A DNA stretch of 64,000 nt, from the NCBI GenBank assembly GCA_016208015.1, contig JACQYW010000009.1, forward strand, positions 1 through 64,000, in the 5' to 3' direction. Positions 8,212 to 16,467 of the stretch are shown here, one piece after another; the stretch's first letter is position 1, and the number at the start of each line of letters is the position of its first letter. The translations under genes were made by a program, and so were the position numbers. Source of the stretch: Nitrosomonadales bacterium. GTDB lineage: Bacteria; Pseudomonadota; Gammaproteobacteria; Burkholderiales; Gallionellaceae. The notes below the pieces were generated by a model. That model did no database searches, had not been told where the DNA came from, and saw only the letters and a program-made list of their open reading frames with translations.

Positions 8212-9334
8212 TGTGTTTCTGACGCGCACCGCGTCGTATCTGCCACTGGAACCGGTCGGCAACGACGAGATGGAATCCGTGCTCGGCATGGTCGGCGGCA
8301 GGCCGTCCAAGGCGCGCCGATTGGTGTTGCGCAACAACGGCATCCTGCACCGTCACTACGCGCTCGACCGCGTTACCGGACAGCCGGTGATGAGCAACGC
8401 GCAGATGGCCGCCGAAGCGGTAAAGGGGCTGGGCGAAGTCGGCAAGGTGGACAGTCTGGCGGCGGCGACCTCGCGTCCGGACCAACTCATGCCGGGACAC
8501 GGCGTGATGGTGCATGGCGAACTCGGTTGGCCGCGCATGGAAGTGGTGTCGCTGTCCGGCATCTGCGTGGCGGGCGCGGCGGCGTTCAAGCACGCCTGGC
8601 TGGCGGTGAAGGCGGGCGATGCGCAGCGTGCGGTGGCGGTGGCGTCCGAACTGGCCTCGCTGGGCCTGCATGCGCGCAACTTCGATGCCGAGGCCGAACA
8701 CAAGGTGAAAGAACTGGAAGAGCGTCCCGAGATCGCCTTCGAAAAGGATTTCCTGCGCTGGATGCTGTCCGACGGCGCCGGTGCGGTGCTGCTGGAGAAC
8801 CAGCCGCGCGGACCGTTGAGCCTCAAGGTGCTGTGGGTCGAACTGTCGTCCGCCGCGCACGAACTGCCCGCCTGCATGTATTCCGGCGCGGAAAAGAATG
8901 CCGACGGGTCGTTGACCGGCTGGCAGGAATTCACGCCACACGAATGGGCGACACGCTCGGTGTTCACCGTGAAGCAGGATGTGAAGCTGCTCAATGACCA
9001 GGTGATCCGTGCCACGCTCACCGAGCCGCTGCGCGATCTGGTGAAGAAGCACGGCCTCGACAAACAGCGCATCGACTGGTTCCTGCCGCACTACTCGTCG
9101 AAATATTTCGCCAACCTCGTCGCCGCGGGCGTGGCCGAAGCCGGACTCGATATCCCGCAGGAGAAGTGGTTCACCAACCTGATCGAGAAGGGCAACACCG
9201 GTTCCGCTTCGCCCTACATCATGCTCGACGAACTGTTCAAGTCCGGCCGTATCCAGAAGGGCCAGCGCCTGTTGATGTACATCCCCGAGAGCGGTCGCTT
9301 CTCCAGCGGCTTCATCTACATGGAAGCCGTCTGA
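8201..9334 (+). CDS. darB: DarB-like ketosynthase III (dialkylresorcinol formation)
   Basis: A 377-residue KAS III-type enzyme with the complete triad C122 (SGICVAG), H297 (LPHYSSK) and N332 (EKGNTGSAS). DarB enzymes condense two beta-keto acyl thioesters head to head and cyclise them to a dialkyl-cyclohexanedione, which DarA aromatises. Overlap with the DarA-like gene and TGATG coupling to the next small gene mark a tight operon. The presence of DarA/DarB beside aryl polyene genes is the hallmark of flexirubin-type esters. Confidence 0.85.
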   Translation: MSIDVFLTRTASYLPLEPVGNDEMESVLGMVGGRPSKARRLVLRNNGILHRHYALDRVTGQPVMSNAQMAAEAVKGLGEVGKVDSLAAATSRPDQLMPGHGVMVHGELGWPRMEVVSLSGICVAGAAAFKHAWLAVKAGDAQRAVAVASELASLGLHARNFDAEAEHKVKELEERPEIAFEKDFLRWMLSDGAGAVLLENQPRGPLSLKVLWVELSSAAHELPACMYSGAEKNADGSLTGWQEFTPHEWATRSVFTVKQDVKLLNDQVIRATLTEPLRDLVKKHGLDKQRIDWFLPHYSSKYFANLVAAGVAEAGLDIPQEKWFTNLIEKGNTGSASPYIMLDELFKSGRIQKGQRLLMYIPESGRFSSGFIYMEAV

Positions 9335-9729
9335 TGGATATCCACGAAGTGCCGCAGGAAGGCAACCGTACCATGGGCGGTCATCGCCGCGCCATGTATG
9401 CGCGCGACGCCGACGGTCGCATCGTCATCGTGGCCTCGGCGGGCGGCGAGGTGGACGAGACCGTCACCCTGCAAGCGCTTGAATACATCCGCGAGCAGAC
9501 CGAAGCCGCACGCAAGCGCGTGGAAGCGGGCGCGAGTTCGCCGCTGGAATACTGGATGTACGCGCAACGTCTCGACCTGCCGCAGCTGTCGCAGGTCACC
9601 GGCTTCTGGAAATGGCGCATCCGCCGCCACTTTCAACCACAACGCTTCGCCAAACTCTCGACCGACATCCTGCAACGTTATGCCGATGTGATGGGCATAA
9701 CGGTCGAACAACTCAAAACACTGCCATGA
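9334..9729 (+). CDS. Small conserved protein of the dar operon
   Basis: A 131-residue soluble protein coupled by TGATG to the DarB-like gene and by ATGA to the BtrH-like gene. Seen features: a charged N-terminus with RRAMYARDADGRIVIV, and a C-terminal half (LPQLSQVTGFWKWRIRRHF) resembling a small helix-turn-helix-like bundle. No catalytic motif is visible. Context suggests an accessory role in resorcinol formation. I do not recognise the family with confidence. Confidence 0.65.
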   Translation: MDIHEVPQEGNRTMGGHRRAMYARDADGRIVIVASAGGEVDETVTLQALEYIREQTEAARKRVEAGASSPLEYWMYAQRLDLPQLSQVTGFWKWRIRRHFQPQRFAKLSTDILQRYADVMGITVEQLKTLP

Positions 9730-10721
9730 ACATGCTCATCGAGAACTTCCAGCACCGCCACGCGGCGCACTGCGAGAGCGGCGTCGCATCGTCCATGCTG
9801 TCGCACCACGGCGCGAAGATCTCCGAAGCGATGGCCTTCGGCTTGTCAGGCGCGATGGCCTTCGCTTATCTGCCCTTCGTCAAGTTCGCCGGCTTCCCGC
9901 TCATCGCCTTCCGCATGCCGCCCAAGGCCATCCTCAAGGGCATGGTCAAGCCGTTCAAGATGCGTTTCCATTTCGAGACCTTCCGCGACCAGGACAAGGG
10001 CATGCAGCGTCTCGACGAGTTGCTGGCCGAGGGACATATCGTCGGCATCCAGACCTCTGCGTTCTGGCTGCCGTACTTTCCCGCCGACATGCGCTTCCAC
10101 TTCAACGCGCACAACCTCATCGTCTACGGCAAGGAAGGCAACGACTACCTGATCAGCGACCCGGTCGCCGAAGACCCGCAACGCTGCGATGCGGAGAACT
10201 TGCGCAAGGCACGCTTCGCCACCGGCCTGATGGCGCCCAAGGGTCTGCTGTATTACCCGGAAGAGATCGGCCAGAAAGAAGTGACGACTGAGGCCGTGTT
10301 GCGTTCGATCAAGAAGACCGTGCGTACCATGCTGGGGCCGGTGCCCATCGTCGGCGTGCGCGGCATCCACATGCTCGCCAACAAGGTCGGCAAGCTTGAT
10401 ACCGCCGACAAACTCAGCCTCAACTACGTCGGCCACATCGTGCGCATGCAGGAAGAGATCGGCACCGGCGGTGCGGGCTTCCGTTTCCTCTATGCCGCCT
10501 TTTTGCAGGAAGCGGCGGATATCACCGGGCGTGATGAGTTGAAGGTGTTGGCGGAGATGTTGAACGTTATTGGCGATGGCTGGCGCGAGTTCGCGCTCAA
10601 GGCGGTGCGCATGATCAAGGGGCGCGAGGCCTTCGATCCGAAATTGCTGGCGCAGATGCTGCACAAGCAGGCGGATGACGAGAAGGAATTCTTTCAGGCG
10701 TTGAAGCGGGCGATTGCCTGA
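9726..10721 (+). CDS. BtrH-like (BtrH_N/DUF4872) acyltransferase
   Basis: A 331-residue protein whose N-terminus (HCESGVASSMLSHHGAKISEAMAFGLSG) follows the BtrH N-terminal pattern. C16 is the candidate nucleophile, and the H-N-L-I and D-P segments recall a papain-like transferase. BtrH moves an acyl group from a carrier protein to an amino acceptor in butirosin synthesis. Here it may transfer the aryl polyene acyl chain from ACP to the resorcinol or another acceptor, a step needed for ester formation in flexirubin-type pigments. This role is inference from context. Last gene before the interrupting AT-rich island. Confidence 0.7.
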   Translation: MNMLIENFQHRHAAHCESGVASSMLSHHGAKISEAMAFGLSGAMAFAYLPFVKFAGFPLIAFRMPPKAILKGMVKPFKMRFHFETFRDQDKGMQRLDELLAEGHIVGIQTSAFWLPYFPADMRFHFNAHNLIVYGKEGNDYLISDPVAEDPQRCDAENLRKARFATGLMAPKGLLYYPEEIGQKEVTTEAVLRSIKKTVRTMLGPVPIVGVRGIHMLANKVGKLDTADKLSLNYVGHIVRMQEEIGTGGAGFRFLYAAFLQEAADITGRDELKVLAEMLNVIGDGWREFALKAVRMIKGREAFDPKLLAQMLHKQADDEKEFFQALKRAIA

Positions 10722-10756
10722 TCGATCATTACTCCGTTCGTGGAGTTATCTCCAGA

Positions 10757-10812
10757 CCGTTCGTCCTGAGCTGTTAATCTTGAACAACTGACCCGTTCGC
10801 CCTGAGCCTGTC
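10757..10812. repeat. Left inverted-repeat pair of the RelA/SpoT island
   Basis: Two related copies, CCGTTCGTCCTGAG (10757-10770) and a 20-mer beginning CCGTTCGCCCTGAG (10793-10812). The 20-mer matches in inverted orientation, 19 of 20, with 12203-12222. The sequence resembles a dispersed repeat common in many proteobacterial genomes. Confidence 0.65.
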
Positions 10813-10884
10813 GAAGGGTCGCCGCGAAGCGGCGTGCTGCATGTTCAATCAAACCCAACACCGTCGGGGGTAGCCCGACAGCTA

Positions 10885-10918
10885 GTTACTTTTTCTTGCT
10901 TCGCCAAGAAAAAGTAAC
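10885..10918. repeat. 14-bp stem palindromic extragenic repeat
   Basis: Perfect 14-bp inverted repeat (10885-10898 with 10905-10918) and 6-nt loop CTTCGC, followed by AAAAAGAAGGCGACCCC. I recognise the arrangement as a widely dispersed intergenic repeat of beta/gammaproteobacteria. It lies 36 bp before the AT-rich gene. Confidence 0.6.
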
Positions 10919-10954
10919 CAAAAAGAAGGCGACCCCAGCGCGCCGCCCCAAACT

Positions 10955-12001
10955 ATGGTTAATTCAGAAAATTATCCGGGCGGTTCTAAGTCGCGAGTTA
11001 ATCGGGCAGGTGAGAATATTCGGTATGGTTTGGACACACCAGATGATCTAACGGTCATCGAAGAGTGGCGTGCTGCTCACCGTAGCGTGCTGAACACATT
11101 TCAAGCAATATTACGTACGCGTACAAGGGGTACGAACGTAACGGTCGCTCAAAGGCACAAGAGAAAAAATACTATCTTCGATAAACTGAATCGCCTTCCG
11201 GGGATGCAGCTCTCACGAATGGATGATGTTGCAGGGTGTAGATTGATATTTAGAAGCATCAGAGAATTGAATAAATTCCGGAGTTCTTTCCAAAAAGCCA
11301 GATTCAAGCATAAACGACGCAACAGCCCTGAAAAATATGACTATATTAGTCATCCCAAGGCCACGGGCTATCGTGGAATTCACGACGTATATGAATACAA
11401 CGTGAATTCGGAAACAGGTAGAGATTTGGCGGGTCTTTATATTGAGATTCAGTATCGAACACTTGTTCAACATGCATGGGCTACAGCGGTAGAAGTAGTT
11501 GGATTTATTACCGAGAGCCAACCAAAATTTCAGCAGGGAGACAAAAGATACGAGCATGAAATGGCGCTTGCCAGCGAGATTCTTGCGAGAGCACATGAAG
11601 GTTTGAATGGCCCGTTTCCACATAAGAGTAATCGGGAGCTGCTTGAAGAGTTTTTGGCTATGGATGGTGAGTTAATGCTTCTTGCAACTCTAAAAGGTCT
11701 TAACCAAGCAAAAAGCGAAGTGTCAGATAAGAAAAATACGATCCTTATCTTTACGCGAGAGGGGACGTTGGAGGTTAGAAGCTTTCGGGATGCTCCTGAA
11801 GCATTACGAGCATTATTTGTTCTGGAAAAAGAGATGCCCTACAACGACATTGTTCTCGTACGCGCTGATTCCAGTGATGAAGTGCGACTCGCTTTTCGCA
11901 ACTATTTTTCTGACGCAAGTGAATTTATTCGACTCATAGAAAAAGCGTGCGCAAAACTTAGTGGACATAGCAGTCCTGCTCGTCGCAAGAAGATAGGTTA
12001 G
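10955..12001 (+). CDS. RelA/SpoT-domain alarmone synthetase, AT-rich cargo gene
   Basis: A 348-residue protein with the (p)ppGpp synthetase signature: RHKRKNTIFDKL basic helix, DDVAGCRL (90-97), TGYRGIH (137-143) and EIQYRT (164-169). No HD hydrolase, TGS or ACT domain is present, so it is not a housekeeping RelA/SpoT. About 150 C-terminal residues lack a motif I recognise. Standalone synthetases of this type include small alarmone synthetases and toxSAS or CapRel defence toxins, which make (p)ppGpp or ppApp or pyrophosphorylate tRNA. No separate antitoxin gene is adjacent. AT-rich codon use and flanking inverted repeats indicate horizontal acquisition. Product chemistry is not decided by sequence. 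Confidence 0.85.
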   Translation: MVNSENYPGGSKSRVNRAGENIRYGLDTPDDLTVIEEWRAAHRSVLNTFQAILRTRTRGTNVTVAQRHKRKNTIFDKLNRLPGMQLSRMDDVAGCRLIFRSIRELNKFRSSFQKARFKHKRRNSPEKYDYISHPKATGYRGIHDVYEYNVNSETGRDLAGLYIEIQYRTLVQHAWATAVEVVGFITESQPKFQQGDKRYEHEMALASEILARAHEGLNGPFPHKSNRELLEEFLAMDGELMLLATLKGLNQAKSEVSDKKNTILIFTREGTLEVRSFRDAPEALRALFVLEKEMPYNDIVLVRADSSDEVRLAFRNYFSDASEFIRLIEKACAKLSGHSSPARRKKIG

Positions 12002-12014
12002 CGTTGGTGTGTCA

Positions 12015-12037
12015 GCGTGGGCACGAAGTGCCCACGC
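12015..12037 (+). terminator. Hairpin after the RelA/SpoT gene
   Basis: Perfect 10-bp stem (12015-12024 with 12028-12037) and loop GAA, 13 bases after the stop codon. A T-run (TTTTT) lies some 15 bases further on. It probably terminates or stabilises the RelA/SpoT transcript, or belongs to the flanking repeat. Confidence 0.5.
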
Positions 12038-12070
12038 GGTGGTTTCAGTTTTTGACTTACCTTCCCCTGT

Positions 12071-12200
12071 GCGCCGCCGAGTAGCGCAGGCTGGTCAGGG
12101 GTAGTCCGACGAATATGTTTGAGCACGTGACCGCGTAGCGGGTCGTGCGAGTTTATGAGGAGGCCTGACCAGTCGAGCAACGCAGGGAACCCCGAAGGGG
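12071..12200. repeat. Structured GC-rich repeat remnant right of the island
   Basis: A GC-rich block without a credible gene. GCGCCGCC at 12071-12078 repeats GCGCCGCC at 10941-10948, so this 8-mer brackets the AT-rich segment. Within the block, GCTGGTCAGG and CCTGACCAGT form an inverted pair around a region with GAGCACGTGACC. It looks like the continuation of the repeat element that begins left of the RelA/SpoT gene. Confidence 0.45.
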
Positions 12201-12202
12201 CG

Positions 12203-12246
12203 GACAAGCTCAGGGCGAACGGTTTGCGTGCACTCAGGGCGAACGG
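12203..12246. repeat. Right inverted-repeat pair of the RelA/SpoT island
   Basis: 12203-12222 is the inverted match (19 of 20) of 10793-10812. A second shorter copy, CTCAGGGCGAACGG (12233-12246), is the inverted match (13 of 14) of 10757-10770. Two nested pairs on each side frame the AT-rich gene. Confidence 0.65.
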
Positions 12247-12272
12247 ACAGCAGTGATCGATACAGCCAATCC

Positions 12273-13058
12273 CTACAGCGGCTTCTCCGCCAGATAAGTA
12301 GAAAACATCCCCACATCCACTGTCCGCCGCACATTCACGAACCCCGCGCTTTCCAGCGTGGCCATCACCTTTTCCGGCGCGGCGCAGGCTTCGATGGTGT
12401 CCCAGTAGTAACGCCACAATTGCGCGGTGTCCTTGTCCTTGGCGACCAGTTTCGCCAGCATGGGCACGGCGTATTTGCAGTAGCCCTTCAGCAGTGCCGT
12501 GGCAATCTTTCCCTTGGGCGGGGTGATCTCGAGGATGCAGACCTTGCCGCCCGGCTTCAGCACGCGGTGGAACTCGGCGAAAGCGACGGACATATCCGAC
12601 ACGTGGCGCAGGGCGTAGCCCATGCTGAGGAAATCGTAGCCGTTGGCGGCCAGCGGGATCGACTCGGCGCGGCCTTCGACAACGGTGACCCCGGCGGGCA
12701 GTTTGGCATTGCGGATCATGCCCGCGCTGGGATCGACGCCGGTGACCAGACTGGCATCGCCGAGGATGCGGGCGGCCTGTTTCGCCACCAGGCCGGTGCC
12801 CATGCCGACGTCGAGGATACGCATGCCGGGCTTCAGTCCGGCGAACTCCAGGATCTTGCGGCGGTAGGTCGGTCCGGTGCCCAATCCGAGTATCTTTTCC
12901 ACGCGGTCATAGTCGGGCGCGGTCTTGTCGAACTGCTCGCCGACCCATTCGCGGCGGTCTTCTTCGCGCTGGTAGTATTCGGTGAGCGGGACATGCGGGG
13001 CGTGGACGATGTTGCCGGATGCGTCGTGGGGTGGGGTGGTCATGGTCGGGTTCGTCAT
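12273..13058 (-). CDS. UbiE-like class I SAM methyltransferase
   Basis: A 261-residue methyltransferase taken from ATG at 13058. A longer frame upstream runs through the divergent promoter and is unlikely. The SAM-binding motif LDVGMGTGLVA, the GVDPS acidic loop and FHRVLKPGGKV are typical of the UbiE/COQ5 group. Methyltransferases of this kind methylate the aryl head group in aryl polyene pathways (ApeD-type role), which would fit the locus. It is transcribed away from the membrane protein gene at 13267, with a shared promoter region. A ubiquinone/menaquinone role cannot be excluded from sequence. Confidence 0.8.
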   Translation of the reverse strand: MTNPTMTTPPHDASGNIVHAPHVPLTEYYQREEDRREWVGEQFDKTAPDYDRVEKILGLGTGPTYRRKILEFAGLKPGMRILDVGMGTGLVAKQAARILGDASLVTGVDPSAGMIRNAKLPAGVTVVEGRAESIPLAANGYDFLSMGYALRHVSDMSVAFAEFHRVLKPGGKVCILEITPPKGKIATALLKGYCKYAVPMLAKLVAKDKDTAQLWRYYWDTIEACAAPEKVMATLESAGFVNVRRTVDVGMFSTYLAEKPL

Positions 13059-13146
13059 CGTATGGTTGTGCGCGAATGCTAACCGAAAACCCGCCAAGGC
13101 GGGCGCCAATAGCGCGTACGGCAGGCCGGAATACGGCGATTCGGGG

Positions 13147-13195
13147 TAGAATGCAGGCCTGAAATCAATCGGGGATGCGCGCAACAGCGCATCCC
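13147..13195 (+). promoter_or_regulatory. -10 element and 9-bp hairpin in 5' leader
   Basis: TAGAAT (13147-13152) followed by GCAG matches the sequence before darA (7183). A perfect hairpin, GGGATGCGC (13172-13180) with GCGCATCCC (13187-13195) and loop GCAACA, lies in the presumed leader of the 13267-19378 operon. Confidence 0.4.
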
Positions 13196-13266
13196 GTACA
13201 TCACAGAGTTTTTCATGATCCGAACATTTGAAGTAGTGCGCACAGCGCGAGCCCGGGGTGTCTGAC

Positions 13267-13923
13267 ATGGGGCTTATTGGCAAGATCCTGCTGCTGGTGG
13301 CGTTCATCGCCTATCCCATCCTGTTGCATGTCTTCGTTCTCAAGGAAGAGGTGGCGATGTCGCATCTGCTGTTCGTGTTCGCGCCGTTGCTGGCCGTGGC
13401 GGGCTGGGTGGCGTTCCGTATGGTGGGCAAGGTGTGGTGGCCGCTGCTGGGGTTGGCATTTGCAGCTGCGATCTACTACATCGCGACCGGAGATCACGGG
13501 CGCATCGGCCTGCTGGCCGTTAACGGACTGTCGCATGCCACGCTGAACCTGTTCCTGCTCTGGCTGTTCGGCCGCACCTTGCGCCAGGGGCGGGAACCGC
13601 TGATCTCGCAGATCTCGCGCCACATCAACGGCGAGTTGAAGCCGGAGGTGGTCACATACACCCGCCATGTCACCATCGCCTGGTGCGTTTATTTTGTGCT
13701 GCAGGTGCTCGCTTCGCTGCTGCTGTATCTGTTCGCGCCGCTCGCCGCATGGTCGTTCTTCATCAACGTGCTGAACCTGCCGCTGCTGATACTGATGTTC
13801 GTGGCCGAGAAGGCCTACCGCACGCTGCGCTTCCCCAACCATCCGAAGACTTCCATCCTGAAGGCGATCGAGGTGTACAGCAAAGACTTCGCTGCACCCA
13901 AGAAAGCGGATAGCGAACGCTGA
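13267..13923 (+). CDS. Inner-membrane protein of aryl polyene locus (COG4648-like)
   Basis: A 218-residue polytopic membrane protein (about five to six hydrophobic segments, e.g. LLLVAFIAYPILLHVFVL and FINVLNLPLLILMFV) with a basic cytoplasmic C-terminus. Proteins of this look (COG4648) are regular members of aryl polyene clusters; their biochemical job is not established. Start taken at ATG 13267; a GTG at 13258 is also possible. It is the first gene of a plus-strand operon with the AMP ligase 12 bp downstream. A role in membrane anchoring of the assembly complex is inference. Confidence 0.65.
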   Translation: MGLIGKILLLVAFIAYPILLHVFVLKEEVAMSHLLFVFAPLLAVAGWVAFRMVGKVWWPLLGLAFAAAIYYIATGDHGRIGLLAVNGLSHATLNLFLLWLFGRTLRQGREPLISQISRHINGELKPEVVTYTRHVTIAWCVYFVLQVLASLLLYLFAPLAAWSFFINVLNLPLLILMFVAEKAYRTLRFPNHPKTSILKAIEVYSKDFAAPKKADSER

Positions 13924-13935
13924 GGTTCGAGAACC

Positions 13936-15264
13936 ATGGCAGCGTTCCCGCTCATTCGTCACAACAACCCCGATAGCGTGTTCGCCTGGCGTGCCGGGCA
14001 GCCGGTCCCGGTCGCCCATTTTTTGCGCGATGTCGCGCAACTCGCCGCAAGTCTGCCGAAGAAAAGTTTCATCCTGAATCTGTGCACCGATCGCTACCGC
14101 TTTGCAGTCGGTTTCGCCGCCGCGCTATCGCGCGGACAGACCAGCCTGCTGCCGCCCAACTACACGGCCGATTTCGTCGCACGGCTGACGCAGCGTTATC
14201 CCGATCTCTACTGCCTGACCGACGGCGCGACCGATCTGCGCGACATCGAAGTCGTTGCCTTCCCGCCAGCGTTCTCGGGCGCGATGAGTGAAGCCGTTCC
14301 GCAGATAGCGGAAACACAAAGCGCGGCGCTGGTTTTCACCTCAGGTTCCACCGGCGATCCGGTGGCGCATGCCAAGTCATGGGGCAGCCTGTGCAGGGGT
14401 GCAGTCGCCGAAGCGGAACGCCTGGGCATTGTGCAGAACTCCGGCATGGCGGTGCTGGGCACGGTTCCGGCGCAGCACATGTACGGGCTGGAGTCGAGCA
14501 TGCTGCTGGCCATGCAGAACGGCCTGGCGCTGGTCGCCGAAAGACCGTTCTATCCGGCAGATGTCAGCCAACGACTGGCATCCCTGCCGCGACCGCGCTG
14601 CCTGATCACCACGCCGGTGCATCTGCGCACCCTGCTGTCGGAAACGGAAGCGCTGCCCGCGGTCGATTTCGTGTTGTGCGCCACGGCGCTGCTGGCGCCG
14701 CAGTTGGCAAGCGAAGCCGAGGCGCGTTTTGGCGCGCCGCTGTACGAGATCTACGGTTGCACCGAGGCGGGTATGGTGGCGAGCCGCCGCACGACGGAAG
14801 GCGCGGACTGGCACCTGCTGCCCGGAATCGAGATGCGACAGGACGAACAGGGCTGCCGCGTGCGCGGCGGGCATGTCGAGATCGAATCGCCGCTGGGCGA
14901 CGTGATCGAGCGTAATGCCGACGGCACCTTCATGCTGCACGGGCGCACGGCCGACCTGATCAACATCGCGGGCAAGCGCACCTCGCTGGCCAGCCTCAAT
15001 CATCATCTGAATGCGATCGCGGGCGTGCAGGACGGCGTATTCCTGATGCCCGAGGACGGCGACGGAGCGGTGACGCGCCCGCTGGCTTTCGTGGTCGCGC
15101 CCGGCCTGGGTGCGCAGCAGATACTGGATGCATTGCGCAGCAGCGTGGATGCGGTGTTCCTGCCGCGCCCGCTGTATTTCGTCGATGCCCTGCCCCGTAA
15201 CGCCACCGGCAAACTGACGCGCGATTCGCTGCTGCGTCTGAGACAACAATGCTCGAAAAGATGA
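13936..15264 (+). CDS. AMP-dependent aryl/acyl ligase
   Basis: A 442-residue member of the ANL adenylating family. The phosphate loop VFTSGSTGDP is at 133-142, YEIYGCTEAG is the A5-like motif, and a C-terminal ATGKLTRDSL segment carries the late lysine. It would activate 4- or 3-hydroxybenzoate with ATP and load it on a carrier protein as the polyene starter, as ApeH does. Shorter than free-standing acyl-CoA synthetases (about 550 residues), which is usual for the aryl polyene type. It overlaps the next dehydratase by ATGA. Confidence 0.85.
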   Translation: MAAFPLIRHNNPDSVFAWRAGQPVPVAHFLRDVAQLAASLPKKSFILNLCTDRYRFAVGFAAALSRGQTSLLPPNYTADFVARLTQRYPDLYCLTDGATDLRDIEVVAFPPAFSGAMSEAVPQIAETQSAALVFTSGSTGDPVAHAKSWGSLCRGAVAEAERLGIVQNSGMAVLGTVPAQHMYGLESSMLLAMQNGLALVAERPFYPADVSQRLASLPRPRCLITTPVHLRTLLSETEALPAVDFVLCATALLAPQLASEAEARFGAPLYEIYGCTEAGMVASRRTTEGADWHLLPGIEMRQDEQGCRVRGGHVEIESPLGDVIERNADGTFMLHGRTADLINIAGKRTSLASLNHHLNAIAGVQDGVFLMPEDGDGAVTRPLAFVVAPGLGAQQILDALRSSVDAVFLPRPLYFVDALPRNATGKLTRDSLLRLRQQCSKR

Positions 15265-15560
15265 TGACCAAACTGACTTTGCAGATGGCGGCAGACCACC
15301 CGACCGGTGCCGGACATTTTCCCGGCAATCCGATCATTCCGGGCGCGCTGCTGCTGGCCGAAGTGCTGCGCTGCATCGAGCGGGCGGAAGGTGTTCGCTG
15401 CACCTCGTGCAACGTCAAGAACGCCAAATTCCTGCACCCGGCGCGGCCGGGTGATCTGGTCGAGATCGAACATGCGCGCACGGCCTCGGGTGCCATCGAA
15501 TTCCTGTGTACGGTCGCGGGCAACAAAGTCCTGTCGGGAGTCATCGTTGCAAACATCTGA
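15261..15560 (+). CDS. Small hotdog-fold dehydratase (ApeI-like)
   Basis: A 99-residue protein with the FabZ-like segment HPTGAGHFPGNPIIPGALLL, in which the histidine and the GNPIIPG loop are typical of short ApeI-type dehydratases. It would act on 3-hydroxyacyl-ACP intermediates together with or instead of the larger hotdog protein at 3713-4156. Start chosen at ATG 15261 overlapping the ligase stop; ATG 15249 and 15264 are alternatives. Confidence 0.75.
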   Translation: MMTKLTLQMAADHPTGAGHFPGNPIIPGALLLAEVLRCIERAEGVRCTSCNVKNAKFLHPARPGDLVEIEHARTASGAIEFLCTVAGNKVLSGVIVANI

Positions 15561-16467
15561 CAAGAGCGCAGACAAGTCCGCAGCAGCGTGGGCGGGCAGG
15601 CCGGAACGCAGCAACACGCTGGCGATCCGTTTCATCGTCTGGGTCGCGCTCAGACTGGGCCGGCGCGCCGCGCGCCTGTTCCTGTACCCGATCTGTCTCT
15701 ACTTCCTGCTGTTCGCGGGTGAGGCGCGTACCGCATCGAAGCAGTATCTGTACAAGGTGCTGGGGCGCAAGGCGCGCGTCAGCGACGGCTTCCGTCATAT
15801 CCACACCTTTGCATCGACCATCCTCGACCGGGTGTTCCTGCTCAACGGACGATTCGACATGTTCGACGTGCAGGTGCATCTCGACGCTGCGGCACGCAGT
15901 CTGCTCGAGCAGCGGCGCGGCTGCATCCTGCTCGGTGCGCATCTCGGCAGCTTCGAGATCATGCGTGCCTATGCCGACGAGATCAAAGGGCCGCCGGCCA
16001 GCGTGGTGATGTACGAAGAGAACGCGCGCAAGCTCAATTCGGTGCTGAAAGCGATCAATCCCGATCTGGCGCAACAGGTGATCGCGCTGGGCAAGGTGGA
16101 TTCCATGCTCAAAGTCGAACAGGCGCTGCAGCGCGGCGAATTCATCGGTATCCTCGCCGACCGCGGGCTGGAACACGGTGCCGCCAGCGTGAGCTGCGAT
16201 TTCCTCGGCGCAGCGGCGAAGTTCCCCAGTGGCCCACTGCGCATGGCCTACATGCTGAAGAGTCCGGTGCTGCTCATGGTCGGTGTATACCGCGGCGGCA
16301 ACCGCTATGATCTGTATTTCGAGGAGCTGATGGACATGAGCGGCAGCGAACTGCCGCGCAACGAATCGATCCGGCAGGCGCAGCAGCGCTACGTGGCGCG
16401 CATCGAACATCATTGCCGCAACGCGCCGTACAACTGGTTCAATTTCTACGATTTCTGGAAATCATGA
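15547..16467 (+). CDS. LpxL/HtrB-like acyltransferase
   Basis: A 306-residue acyltransferase with the HxxxxE motif H132-E137 (GAHLGSFE), as in lipid A late acyltransferases. An N-terminal hydrophobic stretch is near residues 38-58. The start is TTG 15547, supported by GGGAG six bases upstream and by 14-bp overlap with the dehydratase. In aryl polyene loci such enzymes are thought to place the polyene chain on a lipid-like or sugar acceptor at the inner membrane. Acceptor specificity is inference. Confidence 0.8.
   Translation: MQTSDKSADKSAAAWAGRPERSNTLAIRFIVWVALRLGRRAARLFLYPICLYFLLFAGEARTASKQYLYKVLGRKARVSDGFRHIHTFASTILDRVFLLNGRFDMFDVQVHLDAAARSLLEQRRGCILLGAHLGSFEIMRAYADEIKGPPASVVMYEENARKLNSVLKAINPDLAQQVIALGKVDSMLKVEQALQRGEFIGILADRGLEHGAASVSCDFLGAAAKFPSGPLRMAYMLKSPVLLMVGVYRGGNRYDLYFEELMDMSGSELPRNESIRQAQQRYVARIEHHCRNAPYNWFNFYDFWKS

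Noticed and set aside
12228..13082. 284-codon plus-strand frame
   Set aside because: Antisense to the UbiE-like methyltransferase and partly in repeat sequence.
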